NCBI RefSeq assembly: GCF_021869535.1
Contig: NW_026262679.1
Span: 87,107,143 to 87,171,142, forward strand
Direction: 5' to 3'
DNA from: Mytilus californianus
Lineage: Eukaryota; Mollusca; Bivalvia; Mytilida; Mytilidae
Length of the DNA stretch: 64,000 nt
Shown here: one piece after another, positions 11,961 through 24,628 of the stretch
How the letters are laid out: every line of letters starts with the position of its first letter
How positions within the stretch are numbered: position 1 is the stretch's first letter
Program-made: the position numbers and the translations under genes
The notes under the pieces: model-generated
Told to the model about the DNA's origin: nothing
The model's database searches: none
The model's input: the letters and a program-made list of their open reading frames with translations, nothing else

Positions 11961-14707
11961 AATTAACAGTGTTGTAGTTTACTTATATTTCATTACAACT
12001 TACGAAACAAAGTTTCAACCATTAAATACTAGTATATAAACTTCCCATTCTATTACACATATAAAACGCTATGTGTATTTTTCAAAGCGAAACCAATGTT
12101 TTCCCACAAAATATCATAATTGTTGGGAAACTGGTGTAAAATGAAGTCCTCACAGGATAATTGAGAAACTGCATAAAATTAATTGCATTTTCATAGTTGA
12201 AAAAAAAATGAAAACAATACGTTATAAATTTCATGCGTCCGGAGCGCTTTTCTTAATTACCTTCATCAGGAACTCTCAAAGCCGAATATTTGAACGCCAA
12301 GGATGTATGAGAACCTTAACAGTTGAAACTAGTCATTTTATTATTGGAGAAGCAGACATATTCTTCCTTTAACAGTGTAATGACTTACTTAGATATTGAT
12401 ATAAAATGAACGTATTTTAAACAAAAACACAAATTCTGAGCATATCCATCTTGGTTTAAAATAAATTGAATCTACAGATTTTAAGCAATATGTATTGTTT
12501 AAGGGATACACTATAGTATCTTGAAGTTCGTTTACATATCTAAAACATCTGTTACAGTGGATATTCAAATGATTTAGTTCTTTCCAATTACCAATTTGAT
12601 AAAATGTTTTATAAAGTTGCAATTTGAATTCATCTCTACACACTCATCAACAGGTAAAATATTTTAGATAGGTTGTTAGTACGAAGCAACTGCAGTGTAC
12701 ATTAAACTAATGGACTTACCATCCTATTCATATAAATCACTACTTATAACGGAACACTAGCTTGTATAAAAAAAAAGTTGGTCTCTCTCATCCTACAAAA
12801 AAATCCGTGCTTTATTCAAATACATATTAAACAGTTATTGATAAACATGGAAACAATGTTTAGAACATATTACTTATAAACTGTCATCATCATTGAGGAT
12901 GACATATCTAAGTCTTACCTTTTTAAAACTAGTGTTCATATAACTAAGACCCCCCCTCCAAAAAAAAAAATAAATAAAATGCGTGTTTTGTTATTCTCTG
13001 GATTTGAAAGGTAAGTATAATTTCTATTACACTGCACTTGCTTTACATTTAACTGATATCAAGCAATTGGCTGAAAATTTCGACAAGTTGATCAGTTTGA
13101 AAAGTTAATTTCAAAATGCTACTAGGAGAAACATTCAAGCAAATTGGTATTGTGAAAAGACAAAACCTTTTGATTATGCGCTCTAACATTATTATTTTCC
13201 ATAACTTTTATTAATGAAGCAGATTGCGATTTAATCAGCAGATATAGTTGAACAAATCAGAAAGATACATCAAAGACAATTTTTTAACAAAGCGTTTAAG
13301 GAGTATAAAACGTACAAAAAACAAAGGAATTAAATGATAACTGCAACGACTAATCAATTCAAATTTAAGTAAGAACATGTAATACCATTAGTTACAACCC
13401 CATATATACCGTATTTGGTCACTAGAACACTATGTAACGAATTTATCTTACCGAAAAATCTTAATAGATGGCATTTAGACTAGTGGTCTATCAAAGTGAC
13501 GAAGTCTTTAATATAAAGAACCTACTTCAATTATTCTATATAAAAACAAATGCCAACAATAACAACTTGTTAGCTTTTAATGGTTTTTCTGCATTTATTT
13601 CAATCGTTCATCATCAATTTCTTCGTCTGTTGTTCGGATGAAACGTTTCAGATTTTTCCTTAACGCCGTGTTGTTGGACTTAACACCTCTACTAACCGTG
13701 TATTAAGATAAACCACTCCTATTAACCCTATATTAAATATACACGGTCTCTATGCGGTCGGTTTCAACCAATGATATTCCTAGAAATGTAAAGGAGGTAA
13801 GATAAATATATATATCTATATTCATTAGAACCGGGTTATGTAAGTAGTGTATATCACATGACCTATTATTGATATGTTTTTGCATGCATATTGAGTAAAC
13901 CATATATTTTATGTAAAAATGATAACGCTAAATCTAGAAAAGCGCATTGGACGCAAGAAATTTATAAAGTGTTTTTTTTCCTAATGTATCGAATTAATGA
14001 AAGAATTCTACTTTGTCTGTTTTCAAGAAAATTATATTTGACCTCTCAAGTGAAATTATTAAAAAGAGAGGTAATCAAATTGTATGCTAATGCGAAGATT
14101 ATATAGCAGTCTCGTTATTACCCTGAACTAACTTGATATGGGGAATGATATGCACAATTAATAAATATTTTAAATATAAATATAAATATGTAGCTTGGTC
14201 ATTGCATCGTTATTAATTTGATCTGAAAGATATTTTCTTATTAAAACGTACACTTCATGAAATGCAGAATGTTATTTGAAATCTTCATGCAGACGGATGC
14301 CACATGTTGAACAGGATCTGCTTACCCTTCCGGGGCACCTGAGATTACCCCAAGTTTTTGGTGGGGTTCGTGTTGCCCAGTCTTTAGTTTTCTATATTGT
14401 TTTTTGTGTACTGTTGTTTGTCTGTTTGTCCTTTTCTCTTTTATTTCGCCATGGCGTTGTCAGTTTATTTTCTACTTATGAGTTTGAATGCCCCTTAGCT
14501 ATCTTTCGCCTCTTCTTCGTAATAACATAAAAATGAGTCTTGTGTGAACGAAACGCGCGAATGGCGAACACAATCAAAAGCCTTGTATCGTTGATGATTT
14601 TTTTTACCATAGTTATAAACCCAAATCAAGCCTTACGCAATAATAGGACAGCATTTTATATTTGCAATTTGATGTTCCCTCACCGCTCCGTGTGCTAAAA
14701 GTTCTTT

Positions 14708-14775
14708 AGACATCTTGGGCAACACCGCCCCCACTGTGTCCAGCGTTCTAGACATCGCGACCAGATTGTCTTGTA
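14708..14775 (-). repeat. Degenerate tRNA-derived SINE fragment
   Basis: The block ggcaacaccgcc-cactgtgtccagcg-tctagac matches the better preserved copy at 30530-30625. The internal promoter B box is not preserved here. Confidence 0.5.
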
Positions 14776-15819
14776 TAAAAATAAAGTTATACTAGTATTG
14801 AGTCAGGTGCCTATTTCCCGTTGGCTTAACTATGGTTAAGACACACTTGATCCTGTATGACGAAATGTATATGGTATTAATTTTACAGGATTTGTATTTT
14901 ATGAAATATCACAGGGTTACGTGGTATACAGTCACACAATGATTTTCGTTTATGAATATAGCTAACATTCTTTATCTGTAAAAGCCAGAATATTGTGTTT
15001 ATCGGATTTTGCAAAACGATATATTGATGAATCAAAGCAAAACTTCAAAACATGATTAAATTGTCATGGGAGGAATATCACGTATAAGCTAAATTTTCTT
15101 TTAGGAGACATTTTCGTATAAATGGTAAAACTGAGAGAAGAGTCTGTAAGAAGGAACTCTTTCTAAGTAAAATAAACAATGATATATTCTGAAAGACAAG
15201 AAAGAGAAAATTTCGGATTCGAAAACTTGAATTGATAATCATATATCCTCCGATTATCTGGAGCGAATTGCGGCCGTTAAGCTGACACGTATTTTAAAAA
15301 GACATGTAAACGGAAAGAATGTCGATGTGACTACATAGGTATATTATCATTTTAATTTAGAAATGTACAGTTTGCATATATTTTCTCAGATATTATTCCT
15401 GTCTATAAGTGTCTTCAGTACTATTAATCCTCTCCAGGGAACAACCATTTGATTTTTAGGGGATTCAGAAGTAATTTGAAATAAAACCCGGACCGAGTCA
15501 AAGTAGTTCACCGATGTTCAAATCTCGTAAATGCATTTAGAAAATAATGTAATGGAATAACATGAACTCAAAACAGTTTCATATGTTCTTCCTCATAAGC
15601 ATGCTGAAGCAGTTTTGGCGCCAGGAATAAGCCCATGTTTATGGAGTCCACATACTAAATGTAATGTGTACATTCACACGCGTAACGTAAGATAACTAGA
15701 CATCATTGAGATGGAAGCCATCTCTGTGGGCCACGCTGTAAATAACGTGTGGTAAAAAATTTGTACCTTTACCATAGGACATGGGGTTGTCAACTGAAAC
15801 CAAAGTTTTTTTACCTTGA

Positions 15820-16015
15820 CCTTCGACCTAGGAAGTTGTACAAACATATTGATACACCATCTGGTGTTGGTTAATATACATGTCAAGTATAAAGTATGAA
15901 ATTATAACGGTTCTCTAGATATAGAGCGGATACAATTTGTTACGGACGGACGGACGGACAGACTGATCACTATAGGGCGACCCGCCACTAGGCGGGGCCC
16001 TTATAAACACCATAT
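15820..16015 (+). repeat. Dispersed repeat with (ACGG)n and GC-hairpin 3' end
   Basis: A body with a ccttgaccttcgacct motif is followed by acggacggacggacagac and then a short hairpin (cccgccactaggcgggg) and cttataaa. The same kind of 3' module closes the unrelated bodies at 43210-43493 and 47940-48502. Confidence 0.65.
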
Positions 16016-16659
16016 GATGGAACAGAAGGTATGGTACTGCTGAAAATATGAAGTTGACAATGGTAAAGACGACAATAGTAAAGTTTGTCATTAATCCTAG
16101 TTTGAAATATTCCATCTGTGTAAATATCAAAAAAAAAGATGCATATATGAAGCATACCTTCTAATATATTTAATATCAAGTTTACTGGGATATATGAGAT
16201 GCAAGCACTCACTGAAATGTGGAATATTGAGTGACAGGAAATTATCAATATATCTGAAACTGAAAAGAGAACTTGGCACATTATATTCTTTCTATCTTTG
16301 TATGAATTTTTCTTCATATGTGTTCACTTTTGAATACCGACTGTTTGTCCACCAAACTCAAAAAATAGTACGTTAATAAAAAACAATCCAGCATTTTGAA
16401 AATATCGTCTTCGGTGTATTAATGCGGTTCTTCACAAAGTAAGATTTTTCGTAACATAAGACAAGAAACTTGTATCTAGATACCTTTTTTGGAAGAAAAA
16501 GAACTGTTTAAACAAAAGACATGGTCGATCTTCAAATTGAGCATGGGTTAACAGTAGTGTACAGTGTAGAAAAGTCAAAGTTTTGGTATTATTGCAAAAC
16601 TGTAATGATTGTGATTAAACAATTTTGTGAAGGATCTTTATAGAATTTTTAAGAATCCA

Positions 16660-16840
16660 CATCTGATTTTAGCTAGCTTTAAATCCAGGTTTTATCCACC
16701 ATTTTCTTTGGGGACTACCAATACCAAGTCAAGAATATGGCAGCTGTTTTTCATATGTTCCGTTGATAGGTAGCGTTTTATTTTGTCAGTTTTAATGGAC
16801 TTTCCCTTTTTTAATTTGCCTTGGAGTTCGATATTTTTGT
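16660..16840 (-). repeat. Dispersed repeat R2, minus copy
   Basis: The reverse complement of this segment resembles 18030-18260. Shared blocks include tagctagctaaa, aacctggttttat, aaatggtggg and the tggcaaatt / gaactcc region. The two copies face each other across about 1.2 kb. Confidence 0.65.
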
Positions 16841-16844
16841 TTTA

Positions 16845-18025
16845 CTTTTTACAGTATTGGTTGAATATCATCACTATGTTTTAAAGGCGTCTTTGACTGT
16901 AGAAAGAATGGTAGTGATAATTTTAGGAAGATGTTTCTTTGAACATGTAGACGAGCTGCGACTATATATTGATTTTTATAAGAATTTTTGCAACGATTAA
17001 AGTATCCAGTAGAAAGAAAGGAGATATTCATTGACATTTGTAATGATAATATCAAAGGAGATGAGGATGGATTTTTGATGACCCATTGCGCTGTAAAACA
17101 GCAGATTAATATGTCAAACCAGCTGATCAGGAACATCAATATTAAAGAGTGTTAACTAATTGTATCCCGAATTTTTTTAACGGGGTTTATAGAAATAAAG
17201 CTACTAACTTTGTTCCCAGGTTGGTTTCATCTGTTCAAAAGTAACATGGTCTTCATCATAACTTTGTTTCGGTTAATACTTCACTCAAATAACATCAGCC
17301 GTTGATTTTGTTGCTTTTTCTAGAATTTAAATTTATTCCGACTTGACATTAATAAAACATGGACATGTTTAAATAGAGGCAGATCATTGCTTACAGCTTT
17401 GGGTCTATCATGTTTTCGTTGAATTTCGTTTTGATATTGTTGTGTTTTTTGTGTGTTTTCTTGCTATATTGTCATTATCGTATTCGGAACCACATAATCT
17501 ATTCCTGATCTGACTGGATTTTTAAAACACTCCCTACCATCTTGATTGCCCACTTTTATGATAAGAATTTATTACTCAGCAGATTTTGTATTAAAACCAT
17601 ATGGATAAGATCAGTTTCTGGTCTATTATTTTTATAACTGGTATGAGTTCAAAATCTTCGCCAAAACCAGATATCAATAGAGTTTTGGATCAAAAACATG
17701 TATTTTCCCTTTATATTACATCTAACTATGTTTTCCATGTACCAGTCAGTAATAGACTCGATTATATATGATATTAGTTGATCTATGACATCCTATTTTT
17801 TGATAACGTGTACGGATTGGAGCGAGATACAAATAAAATAAATTATAATGAAATAGAATATACCACAGAGCTTTACAATAACGGTGATCCGATACAGACT
17901 TAACAACTCAGCCAAATCCTCGATGCATGAGTTCAAACGCCGCTTAGAATTCTAAGGAAAATCATGTTTAGTTCAAATCTGCAGATCTAACATTGCGGGG
18001 CTACATTATAGTCTAAACGAATGTA
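16845..18025. other. Spacer between R2 copies, nothing recognised
   Basis: Contains a 96-codon minus-strand frame (16849-17139) without recognisable features. No gene is supported. Confidence 0.35.
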
Positions 18026-18029
18026 AAAA

Positions 18030-18260
18030 GGTATAACAAAAATACCGGACTCCATGCGGCAAATTCAAAAAGGGGAAGGCCATAAAAACTGACAAAATCA
18101 AACGCTATTAATCAACAGAATAAGTGAAAAAACAACTGTCATATTCCTTACTTGGTACAGACATTTTCCGAAGAAAATGGTGGGTTAAAACCTGGTTTTA
18201 TAGCTAGCTAAACTTCCCACTTGTATGAAAGTTGTTTATAATTCCGTTATATTGACAAAG
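18030..18260 (+). repeat. Dispersed repeat R2, plus copy
   Basis: Starts near aaaaataccggactcc and includes actgtcatattccttacttg and aacctggttttatagctagc. Inverted relative to 16660-16840. Confidence 0.65.
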
Positions 18261-18264
18261 TTGG

Positions 18265-19410
18265 GTGAGTAACTTTGCAGTGTTCTAATGTAGCCATGCA
18301 TAAAACATAGTATCCGATTTAGAATTACTGTTGTAAAGTCGTCTTTTTTAGACGATTAAGATATACTGGTTTGACGGCACGGAAGGAAATTTACTATCCT
18401 TTACTACTGAAAAAAAGCAACTGATCTGGAAGGTATTCAGTTTACATGCCATCTTTTATAATGTACTGTGTTAAAAAGCTATATGCAGTCCAGAAGGAAA
18501 GGCATCACTCGACTAACGAAAGCTGTATTTTATATAACCTAGTTCGCCGAGACCAGGAAAGGTCTTGCAAAACTTTGAACAAGACTGAGTTATGAAATAT
18601 CTGTGAAGGACTGCTCATGCTGTCTTACAAGACAATTGGCATGGACTTAAGATAATAAAGGTTGAAAATAGTTCAAGGATGATATAAATCGTGTTTAAAC
18701 TCGTAATGTGTTGGGATAGTTTTAAAGAGAAGATAAGACTAACCTTCGAAATGTACCTATAGCGTTTACCTCATGTTATTCAAGAAATCCACATGAAAAT
18801 TTCCCAGTGTATTTGATAAAGTGTATGATTTTGTTCTCTCTCCTTTTAATGAGTTAATCCAAACTATTATATGAAGCTGATTTTATGAAACAGTTGTGGA
18901 AAAAATAGGGAAAAGTTTGCTCGTGAGACAAGTTTCAAAACTAACCAATCTAAACATGCCAATAATATGGCAAAAATTATCAACTCTGCTACAAAGCGGG
19001 AGAGATTTACATAATCGGTGTTTTGTTTTGTAAATGTATAATTGAATTTGTTTTGTTTTTTGTCAAAAAGACAGATTTCGTGATAGACTTGATATATACG
19101 GAACAATATTAATCACACCATTATTATGCTAATGTGTCTGGAACAAGTAATAATTGTCAGTCTTGTAATTATTGCTTTTTTACAGAGTCTATGTTGACCC
19201 TGGAACTAGAATATCTCTTGGGTTTATTCCAAGCATCAGTATAAAAGTTTCAGGTGAATTGGAACATTCGGTTGTAAAGACATTTTAACTGCTGTAATTG
19301 CTTAAGATAATTGTCAATGGACTCTTATAGTTTTTTTCTTCCTGAGATTACTTTGTCATTTGTAAATTTTTCTCTGATGTATCTGGATCAAACTTTGTCA
19401 CAATCCGTCT
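18265..19410. other. Intergenic, nothing recognised
   Basis: AT-rich with short chance frames only. Confidence 0.35.
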
Positions 19411-19411
19411 T

Positions 19412-19700
19412 TGTTATATGATTTGATTGCCAATTAGACAACTATCCCCCAGAGACCCAATTACGAGGATTTAAACAACTGAAGGTCACCGCACGACCTG
19501 AAACAATCAACAAGTGCCGAATTAAGAGTACTCGCAGTTAATGAAAGCTAGTGCACAGCCAAAATCAACTAATAAATACACCATGTCATCCCAGACTGAA
19601 ATGTCAATCAGTACACACGTAATTGATTAAGTGTAAAGACATAATAAACAGTCTGAGAAAAGCGAAATCAATGTTACCATTCAAAGTTAGAACAAAAATG
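19412..19700 (+). repeat. Dispersed repeat R1, internally deleted copy
   Basis: Starts with the R1 core variant gattgccaattagacaacta, then joins directly to the agagtactcgcagttaatga and tcaatcagtacacac tail seen at 5490-5630. It therefore lacks the middle of the long copy at 5029-5735. Confidence 0.7.
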
Positions 19701-20217
19701 TTAAACTTTCAATTTTTCAGAATAAGTTTACTCGAAGGATTAATAAGTTAACATGATCGAATCTCAATGTACGAGCTCTATAAACAATATCAAAGTAAAG
19801 ATTAAGATGTGATATATGGTTTTAATGTTGCATAGTTCTGCCAGGTGATCGAATCAGTCTTTAGTTGACATTGGCAATGCTGTTGAATACTTGGTCTTTT
19901 GTCACGGTACCTATAGAATTTTACTCGCTTGCGTTCTGACTGGATAATTGATTAAAATCAATATGAACTATTTGTTAGCTCCATCGTTTATAAAATCCCG
20001 CATGACCACCAACGTTTTAAAAGACATACGACCTAATGACAAGTTATACTTGAAAGTATGTGGTATGAAATTATGTAAAAAGATCAACTCGGCAAACTAC
20101 GGAAGCCCATTTAGAAACTCCCAAAAGAATATTTTGAATTCGAGATTACGAATTAAAAAAATCGTGATAACGGATTAAAATCGTATTAATGGATTGTTAA
20201 ATTCATTATCACCAGTT

Positions 20218-20330
20218 TTTGCTCATTGTTGAAGGCCATACGGTGAATTATAGTTGTTAACTTCTATTTCATTTGGTCTTTGGTGGAGAGTTGTCTCATT
20301 GGCAATCATACCACATCTTCTTATCTTTAT
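20218..20330 (-). repeat. Dispersed repeat R1, minus-strand copy
   Basis: Contains gttgaaggccatacggtga and gttgtctcattggcaatcat, the reverse complement of the R1 head. Confidence 0.8.
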
Positions 20331-20630
20331 AATAATGTAGTTGAGTTGACTAATTTAAAAAAAAAATTAAGAACAATAACCAAAAATAAGTTACAATGAT
20401 TTTGATACAGTCCTCGTACAGACATTCACGTACTGACTCCATTCTACATGCAATACTGTCGCCAAAGTAAAAGGGTTTGGCAACACCTTTCTCTGAAACG
20501 AGGGTTCAATGTGGACATAAGTTCGAACGCTTACAATAATCCATGATCTTGCTGCTGTTAGAAAAATCTCAAATTTGAAAGTCTGACTTATTTGGCGTTA
20601 AAAATCATAACCATTGATATCTTTGAATTA

Positions 20631-20636
20631 TTTATT
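20631..20636 (-). terminator. Poly(A) signal for the VDE-like gene at 20678
   Basis: TTTATT on the plus strand is AATAAA on the coding strand, 42 bases past the stop. Confidence 0.5.
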
Positions 20637-20677
20637 TTTAAAGTTATTAAACAGTACAGTGATTCATTTTTATAAAT

Positions 20678-21244
20678 CTATAGATGACTTAGTTTTGAGC
20701 ACTTATTATTATCAGGCTTACAATAGGTGTCAAATTTTAATCCGACAGAAGAAGCAACATGTTCTAGTTTTGAAATAACTTTCTTCGAAAGACTTTTGGT
20801 CTTTGAATATACAACCGATCCCTGAAATGGATTTGTCCCGTTATTTGTTCCACAGTAATATGAATATACATAGTCTTCACCATAATCCAATATTCTCCAT
20901 TCCAAAGTTTCTCCTCCTGACGAACTATCAAATTGCAGAATTCCAGGAGTAGAAACATTCCACTGAAACACTGTCCAATCAGATTCAACATACGACATTG
21001 CGTCATTAAGCTTTTCATAATGTTCAATCGCATAGAAAGTGTTATTGTGCATTGCCAAAAATGTTATGTTATAACAATTAAAACAATCACGATCCGGATT
21101 TAATCCTCTGACAATGTACCATGGACCATAAATGTAACCTGCATTGAAAGACGTTTCCACCTTTTTAGGCCGATTACATGTATCTGCGGTAGCAAAAAAT
21201 GGTAACCATGCAATGAAGAAAAAGAGTATATTTGTTCCACGCAT
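20678..21244 (-). CDS. Secreted VDE-like lipocalin (lipocalin domain only)
   Basis: A single 188-residue frame. Residues 1-20 are a strongly hydrophobic signal peptide. The lipocalin domain follows at once, without the cysteine-rich domain of the 11169 gene. GPWYIVRGLNP at 40-50 carries the lipocalin Trp42. RDCFNC holds Asp53, Cys54 and Cys57. EWRILDYGEDYVYSYYCG at 115-132 retains Asp124. Six mature cysteines (23, 54, 57, 131, 175 and 182) could form three disulfides. Both acidic positions equated with plant VDE catalysis remain, so an enzyme is still possible, although plant VDE also needs its cysteine-rich domain. Sequons NIT and NVS fit secretion. AATAAA lies 42 bases downstream. It shares orientation with the copies at 27403 and 28648. 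Confidence 0.87.
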   Translation of the reverse strand: MRGTNILFFFIAWLPFFATADTCNRPKKVETSFNAGYIYGPWYIVRGLNPDRDCFNCYNITFLAMHNNTFYAIEHYEKLNDAMSYVESDWTVFQWNVSTPGILQFDSSSGGETLEWRILDYGEDYVYSYYCGTNNGTNPFQGSVVYSKTKSLSKKVISKLEHVASSVGLKFDTYCKPDNNKCSKLSHL

Positions 21245-21755
21245 TTTCGGTTGAAATACTTGTTTTGTCCCAGAAGTTTGACATAGAGTTCAGAATTTGG
21301 GATATTCCGGTGACATGCTATTACCTGAAAGATAGTAACTTATATTAGTTTGTTCTCTCATCTCCAATATTTACTTTTGGTCAATCAGCCTGAAAATTCT
21401 TAGTTGCCATGTGTATTACATACTAGAACGTTATTTTTCATTTCGTTTCAGGAAATAAACAAATTAATGTTTACTGTATAAGATAACGGAACAAATAAAT
21501 CATATGATATAAATAATTATTCCATATCGGTTTTATTTTAGTAGGTTTTTCTATACTAATTGGGTTTTGAATACAACTACATATTCACCTGCGGAAAAAG
21601 TATATTCACCTCGCAAAACGTCGCGTGCTTTTACGTGAATAGTTCAGATAAACTCGTTTGATGTACATATGGTTTGGAAGATAATTGTCAAAAACATACA
21701 GTTTCTCTCTCGGAATACGGAATAAAACAATCACTGTCTTTTGTTTCGGTAAATA
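21245..21755. other. Upstream flank of the VDE-like gene
   Basis: Holds the 5' flank of the minus-strand gene ending at 21244. No promoter element was identified with confidence. A tattcacctgcgg / tattcacctcgc pair lies near 21585-21620. Confidence 0.35.
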
Positions 21756-21765
21756 TGAGGTTTAG

Positions 21766-21829
21766 TTGACTTTTGAAAACTGACATTCACTTCGGCCGTC
21801 GGCCTCAGTGAATATCAGTTTTCAAAAGT
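21766..21829. repeat. Foldback with GC-rich centre
   Basis: Arms gacttttgaaaactgacatt and the matching aatatcagttttcaaaagtg flank a GC-rich core near tcggccgtcggcctc. The layout resembles the larger foldback at 24629-24802. Confidence 0.75.
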
Positions 21830-21888
21830 GCAATATATGTTCTACGAGGGACAATATTCCCCAATATTCATGCAATAACCCTTTTATT

Positions 21889-22055
21889 GTATAGCAATAT
21901 AATATTTGAAAGTAAAAATTGGTTTAAACTAAGATTTTGTCGTTGATGACGTCATAAATTTTGAGAATTTATTGCACTAGTGCAATATTAGAATTTATTG
22001 CACGCTAACTTTTGGTTACTTTCTGTGGGAAATATTATATTGCTATGCAGTAAAA
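21889..22055. mobile_element. Small MITE-like foldback element
   Basis: Inverted ends of about 24 bases, ttattgtatagcaatataat on the left and attatattgctatgcagtaa on the right, bound a 167-bp segment. The interior has gatgacgtca and two copies of aatttattgcac. There is no coding capacity. The class is not assigned and target duplications are not clear. Confidence 0.65.
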
Positions 22056-22059
22056 CCAC

Positions 22060-23640
22060 ATATTTACCTCATCAAAAGACAGTAATTGTATTATATTCAT
22101 TACTGAACATTTCGAACATTTTGGACAAATTCATTACTATAAAGATCAGTAGAAGAAACTGAAAGTAAGGAGAAAAATAATCCAATACACAACTTAACGA
22201 TCTCTTATATACACACAAAAACCGGTTATTTCCAAAATAAAATATACCGTTTTTGGATTCGCACGCTCTAGATTTACATTTACCGAAATCATGTACAGCC
22301 AGAAATTTAGGAAAACATGGCGATAGGGTGAGGCAAATGGGTTGATAACTTGATGTTTTTGTTTTGTACATGTTTTGCATTAGATGAGAAAAATCTTAGA
22401 CCCGAATTTATATTTTTCATTTATTGAAATAAGATGGCTTATATGTACATATTTTTCTTAATTTTACAATAATATAACTCGAAAATGCCCACATCATGGC
22501 CAATGTTATATAACTACTTAATTATGTTTTCCAAAATGTAGGCCCGTACAAATCAATTTTCCCTAAATCACCTTTTATGTTATGCAAGTTCTTATATAGA
22601 AGTTAAATAAAGTTTCTCCAAAGTCATTTTTAAGGGTATGGACAAAGAGGGATGAATACAAGACCGTAAATTATCCCATACACATAATGTGTCAATCATT
22701 TACACTGTATTTTGGATGAACGAGAACCGTACATACATGATGGTCTATATGGGGTTCTTTATTTCTGTATTCTTTTATTTTTTAGCCATTTTTTCTCTAT
22801 TTATCCATTTATCTTGCCCGTGATTTTCTATTATTTATATCTTTCATGAGGCACCCCATTTTTCACTTGGTTTTTTTTCCTGTTCATTCTTCTCCATTCT
22901 GTAAAGACCTATACAGACCCTCATAAATACGAACAAAGTGAGATATGGAGCATACCTAAACGAGATAGGATCCAACGGCAAAAACATCAAAGAACAGCCA
23001 GAGGTCAACGTACAATCGACAAATGTAGACGAGTGTCTATGCAAGATGTCAAGCTCTAAATAGCGTCAAATCAAAAACAGTTTACAATCCACCTACGCCA
23101 TATAGTTGTAAACATTGCTGAATAATATGGACCAACAATTTTCATCATCAAAGGTTATTAATTTGATTAACCGTGACCTTTGAACCCTACTTAATAGTTT
23201 TAGATGTTAAATAGTTTTAAATATAAATATTAGGTATCAATTGAATCCTTCAACAGAAATGTAGAATTTTGAAAGGAAACAAAAGTCTTCTTTAGATTTG
23301 TATGTGGTTACGAACATCAAATACAGTTCCAAGAGAGTTAACTCTAGGCGCGATGTAAAGCGTTCGAATGGAACAATCGTGGTTGTACTTTTGTTGTGCA
23401 ATCTTTGTATCTTCTGCTTTTGAAACTATATTGATTCCTAAACGAACACAGTAATTCTCCATTTAAACACTTATCTGATAAGGATATTGCATCGTATTTT
23501 TTCATACTATATTTTTGAAGTTTCTTTGTGAAAGATTGATGGATATTCAATGACCACAGTTTGATTTATAGAAGAGATTAATAATAATAATTAATAAACA
23601 GCAAGTACGTTAAGCTTGCATGCTTTCATACCATTTCGTT
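22060..23640. other. Intergenic, nothing recognised
   Basis: AT-rich. The minus-strand frames at 22072-22380 and 22844-23044 have no recognisable features. Confidence 0.35.
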
Positions 23641-23647
23641 TGAAACT

Positions 23648-23777
23648 GTAGTATATGGTATGGTTAATATTTTGTAGTATATGGTATGGTTAATATTTTG
23701 TAGTATATGGTATGGTTAATATTTTGTAGTATATGGTATGGTTAATATTTTGTAGTATATGGTATGGTTAATATTTT
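23648..23777 (+). repeat. 26-bp tandem repeat, five copies
   Basis: The unit gtagtatatggtatggttaa plus tatttt recurs at 23648, 23674, 23700, 23726 and 23752 without visible substitutions. This points to very recent expansion. Confidence 0.93.
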
Positions 23778-23879
23778 AGTGTTTTTCGGGGGTACAATCA
23801 TCTGCTTCTGGATTTATTTTCACAGTGTCTTCTAAGAGAATATTTTGTTTTTCAAATATTCAAGATAAAAATCTGTTTT

Positions 23880-24358
23880 AAATCATGTCACATGTTTATG
23901 TATCCGTTCCAAGTCCAGTCACATGTTAATGTATCCGTCCAAAATCATGTCACATGTGTGTGTGTCCGTTCCAAGTCATATCACATGTGTATGTATCTGT
24001 TCTAATTCATGTCACATGTTTATGTATCCGTAATAGTTCTTGTCACATGTTACTTTATCCCTTTCAAGTCATTTCACATGTTTATGTATATGTTCCAAAT
24101 CATGCCACATGTTTATGTATCTGTTCTAAGTCATGTCACATGTTTATGTATATGTTCCAAGTCAAGTTACAAATGTATGTATCCGTGAGAAGTCATGTCA
24201 CATGTTTAACTTTATGTATCTGTTCCGACTAATGTATCCGTTCCAAATCTTGATACATGTTTATGTATCCGTTTCTGGTCATGTCACATGTTTATATATC
24301 CGTTTCAAGTCATGTCACATGTTTATGTATCTGTTCTAAGTCATGTCACATGCTTATT
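23880..24358 (+). repeat. About 31-bp minisatellite, roughly 15 copies
   Basis: A unit with the core catgtcacatgtttatgtat followed by ccgttccaagt repeats with substitutions and small indels over nearly 480 bases. It is open in two frames, giving repetitive His-Met-Tyr-rich peptides that are not considered genes. A single stray unit (tatgtatctgttccaagtca) reappears at about 24795, beyond the foldback. Confidence 0.9.
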
Positions 24359-24628
24359 TCTCTAATTCTTCGTCAATTTATCCCTTTCTGCACCCATTGT
24401 ATAAAAAAAATTTAATCAACGTGTGGTTCGTTTGATCTCAGTTCTTCATTGGTTAAAATCCGATTATGACGTCGAATTTTCTTGCTTTCTTCTGAATTTC
24501 CTATTGTGACGGCATGAAAAAAGGCGACCATGCCTGATGACGTCACATAGAAAGAACACATCTTTTTGCAGATCATTCGAAAAGAAGGAATACATTTGCC
24601 TGCGTATTGTTTGAAAATCATTAGAGAA

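Larger units (their letters stand above)
11961..16650. other. Intergenic, dispersed repeat fragments
   Basis: No supported gene. Repeat-like stretches that I recognise as recurrent in mussel sequence (from memory) are at about 12235-12320 (gcgtccggagcgcttttctt) and 14285-14520 (caggatctgcttaccctt, then ccatggcgttgtcagtttat). Poly-A and poly-T runs are frequent. The frames at 13891-14106 and 15988-16317 have no features of real proteins. Confidence 0.4.

Noticed and set aside
23954..24339. His/Met/Tyr-rich repetitive proteins in the minisatellite
   Set aside because: They are open in more than one frame only because the unit length and composition allow it; no start context, splice or homology support.
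23880..24358. Possible CRISPR array
   Set aside because: The units are contiguous, with no unique spacers, in a eukaryotic intergenic region; it is a minisatellite.
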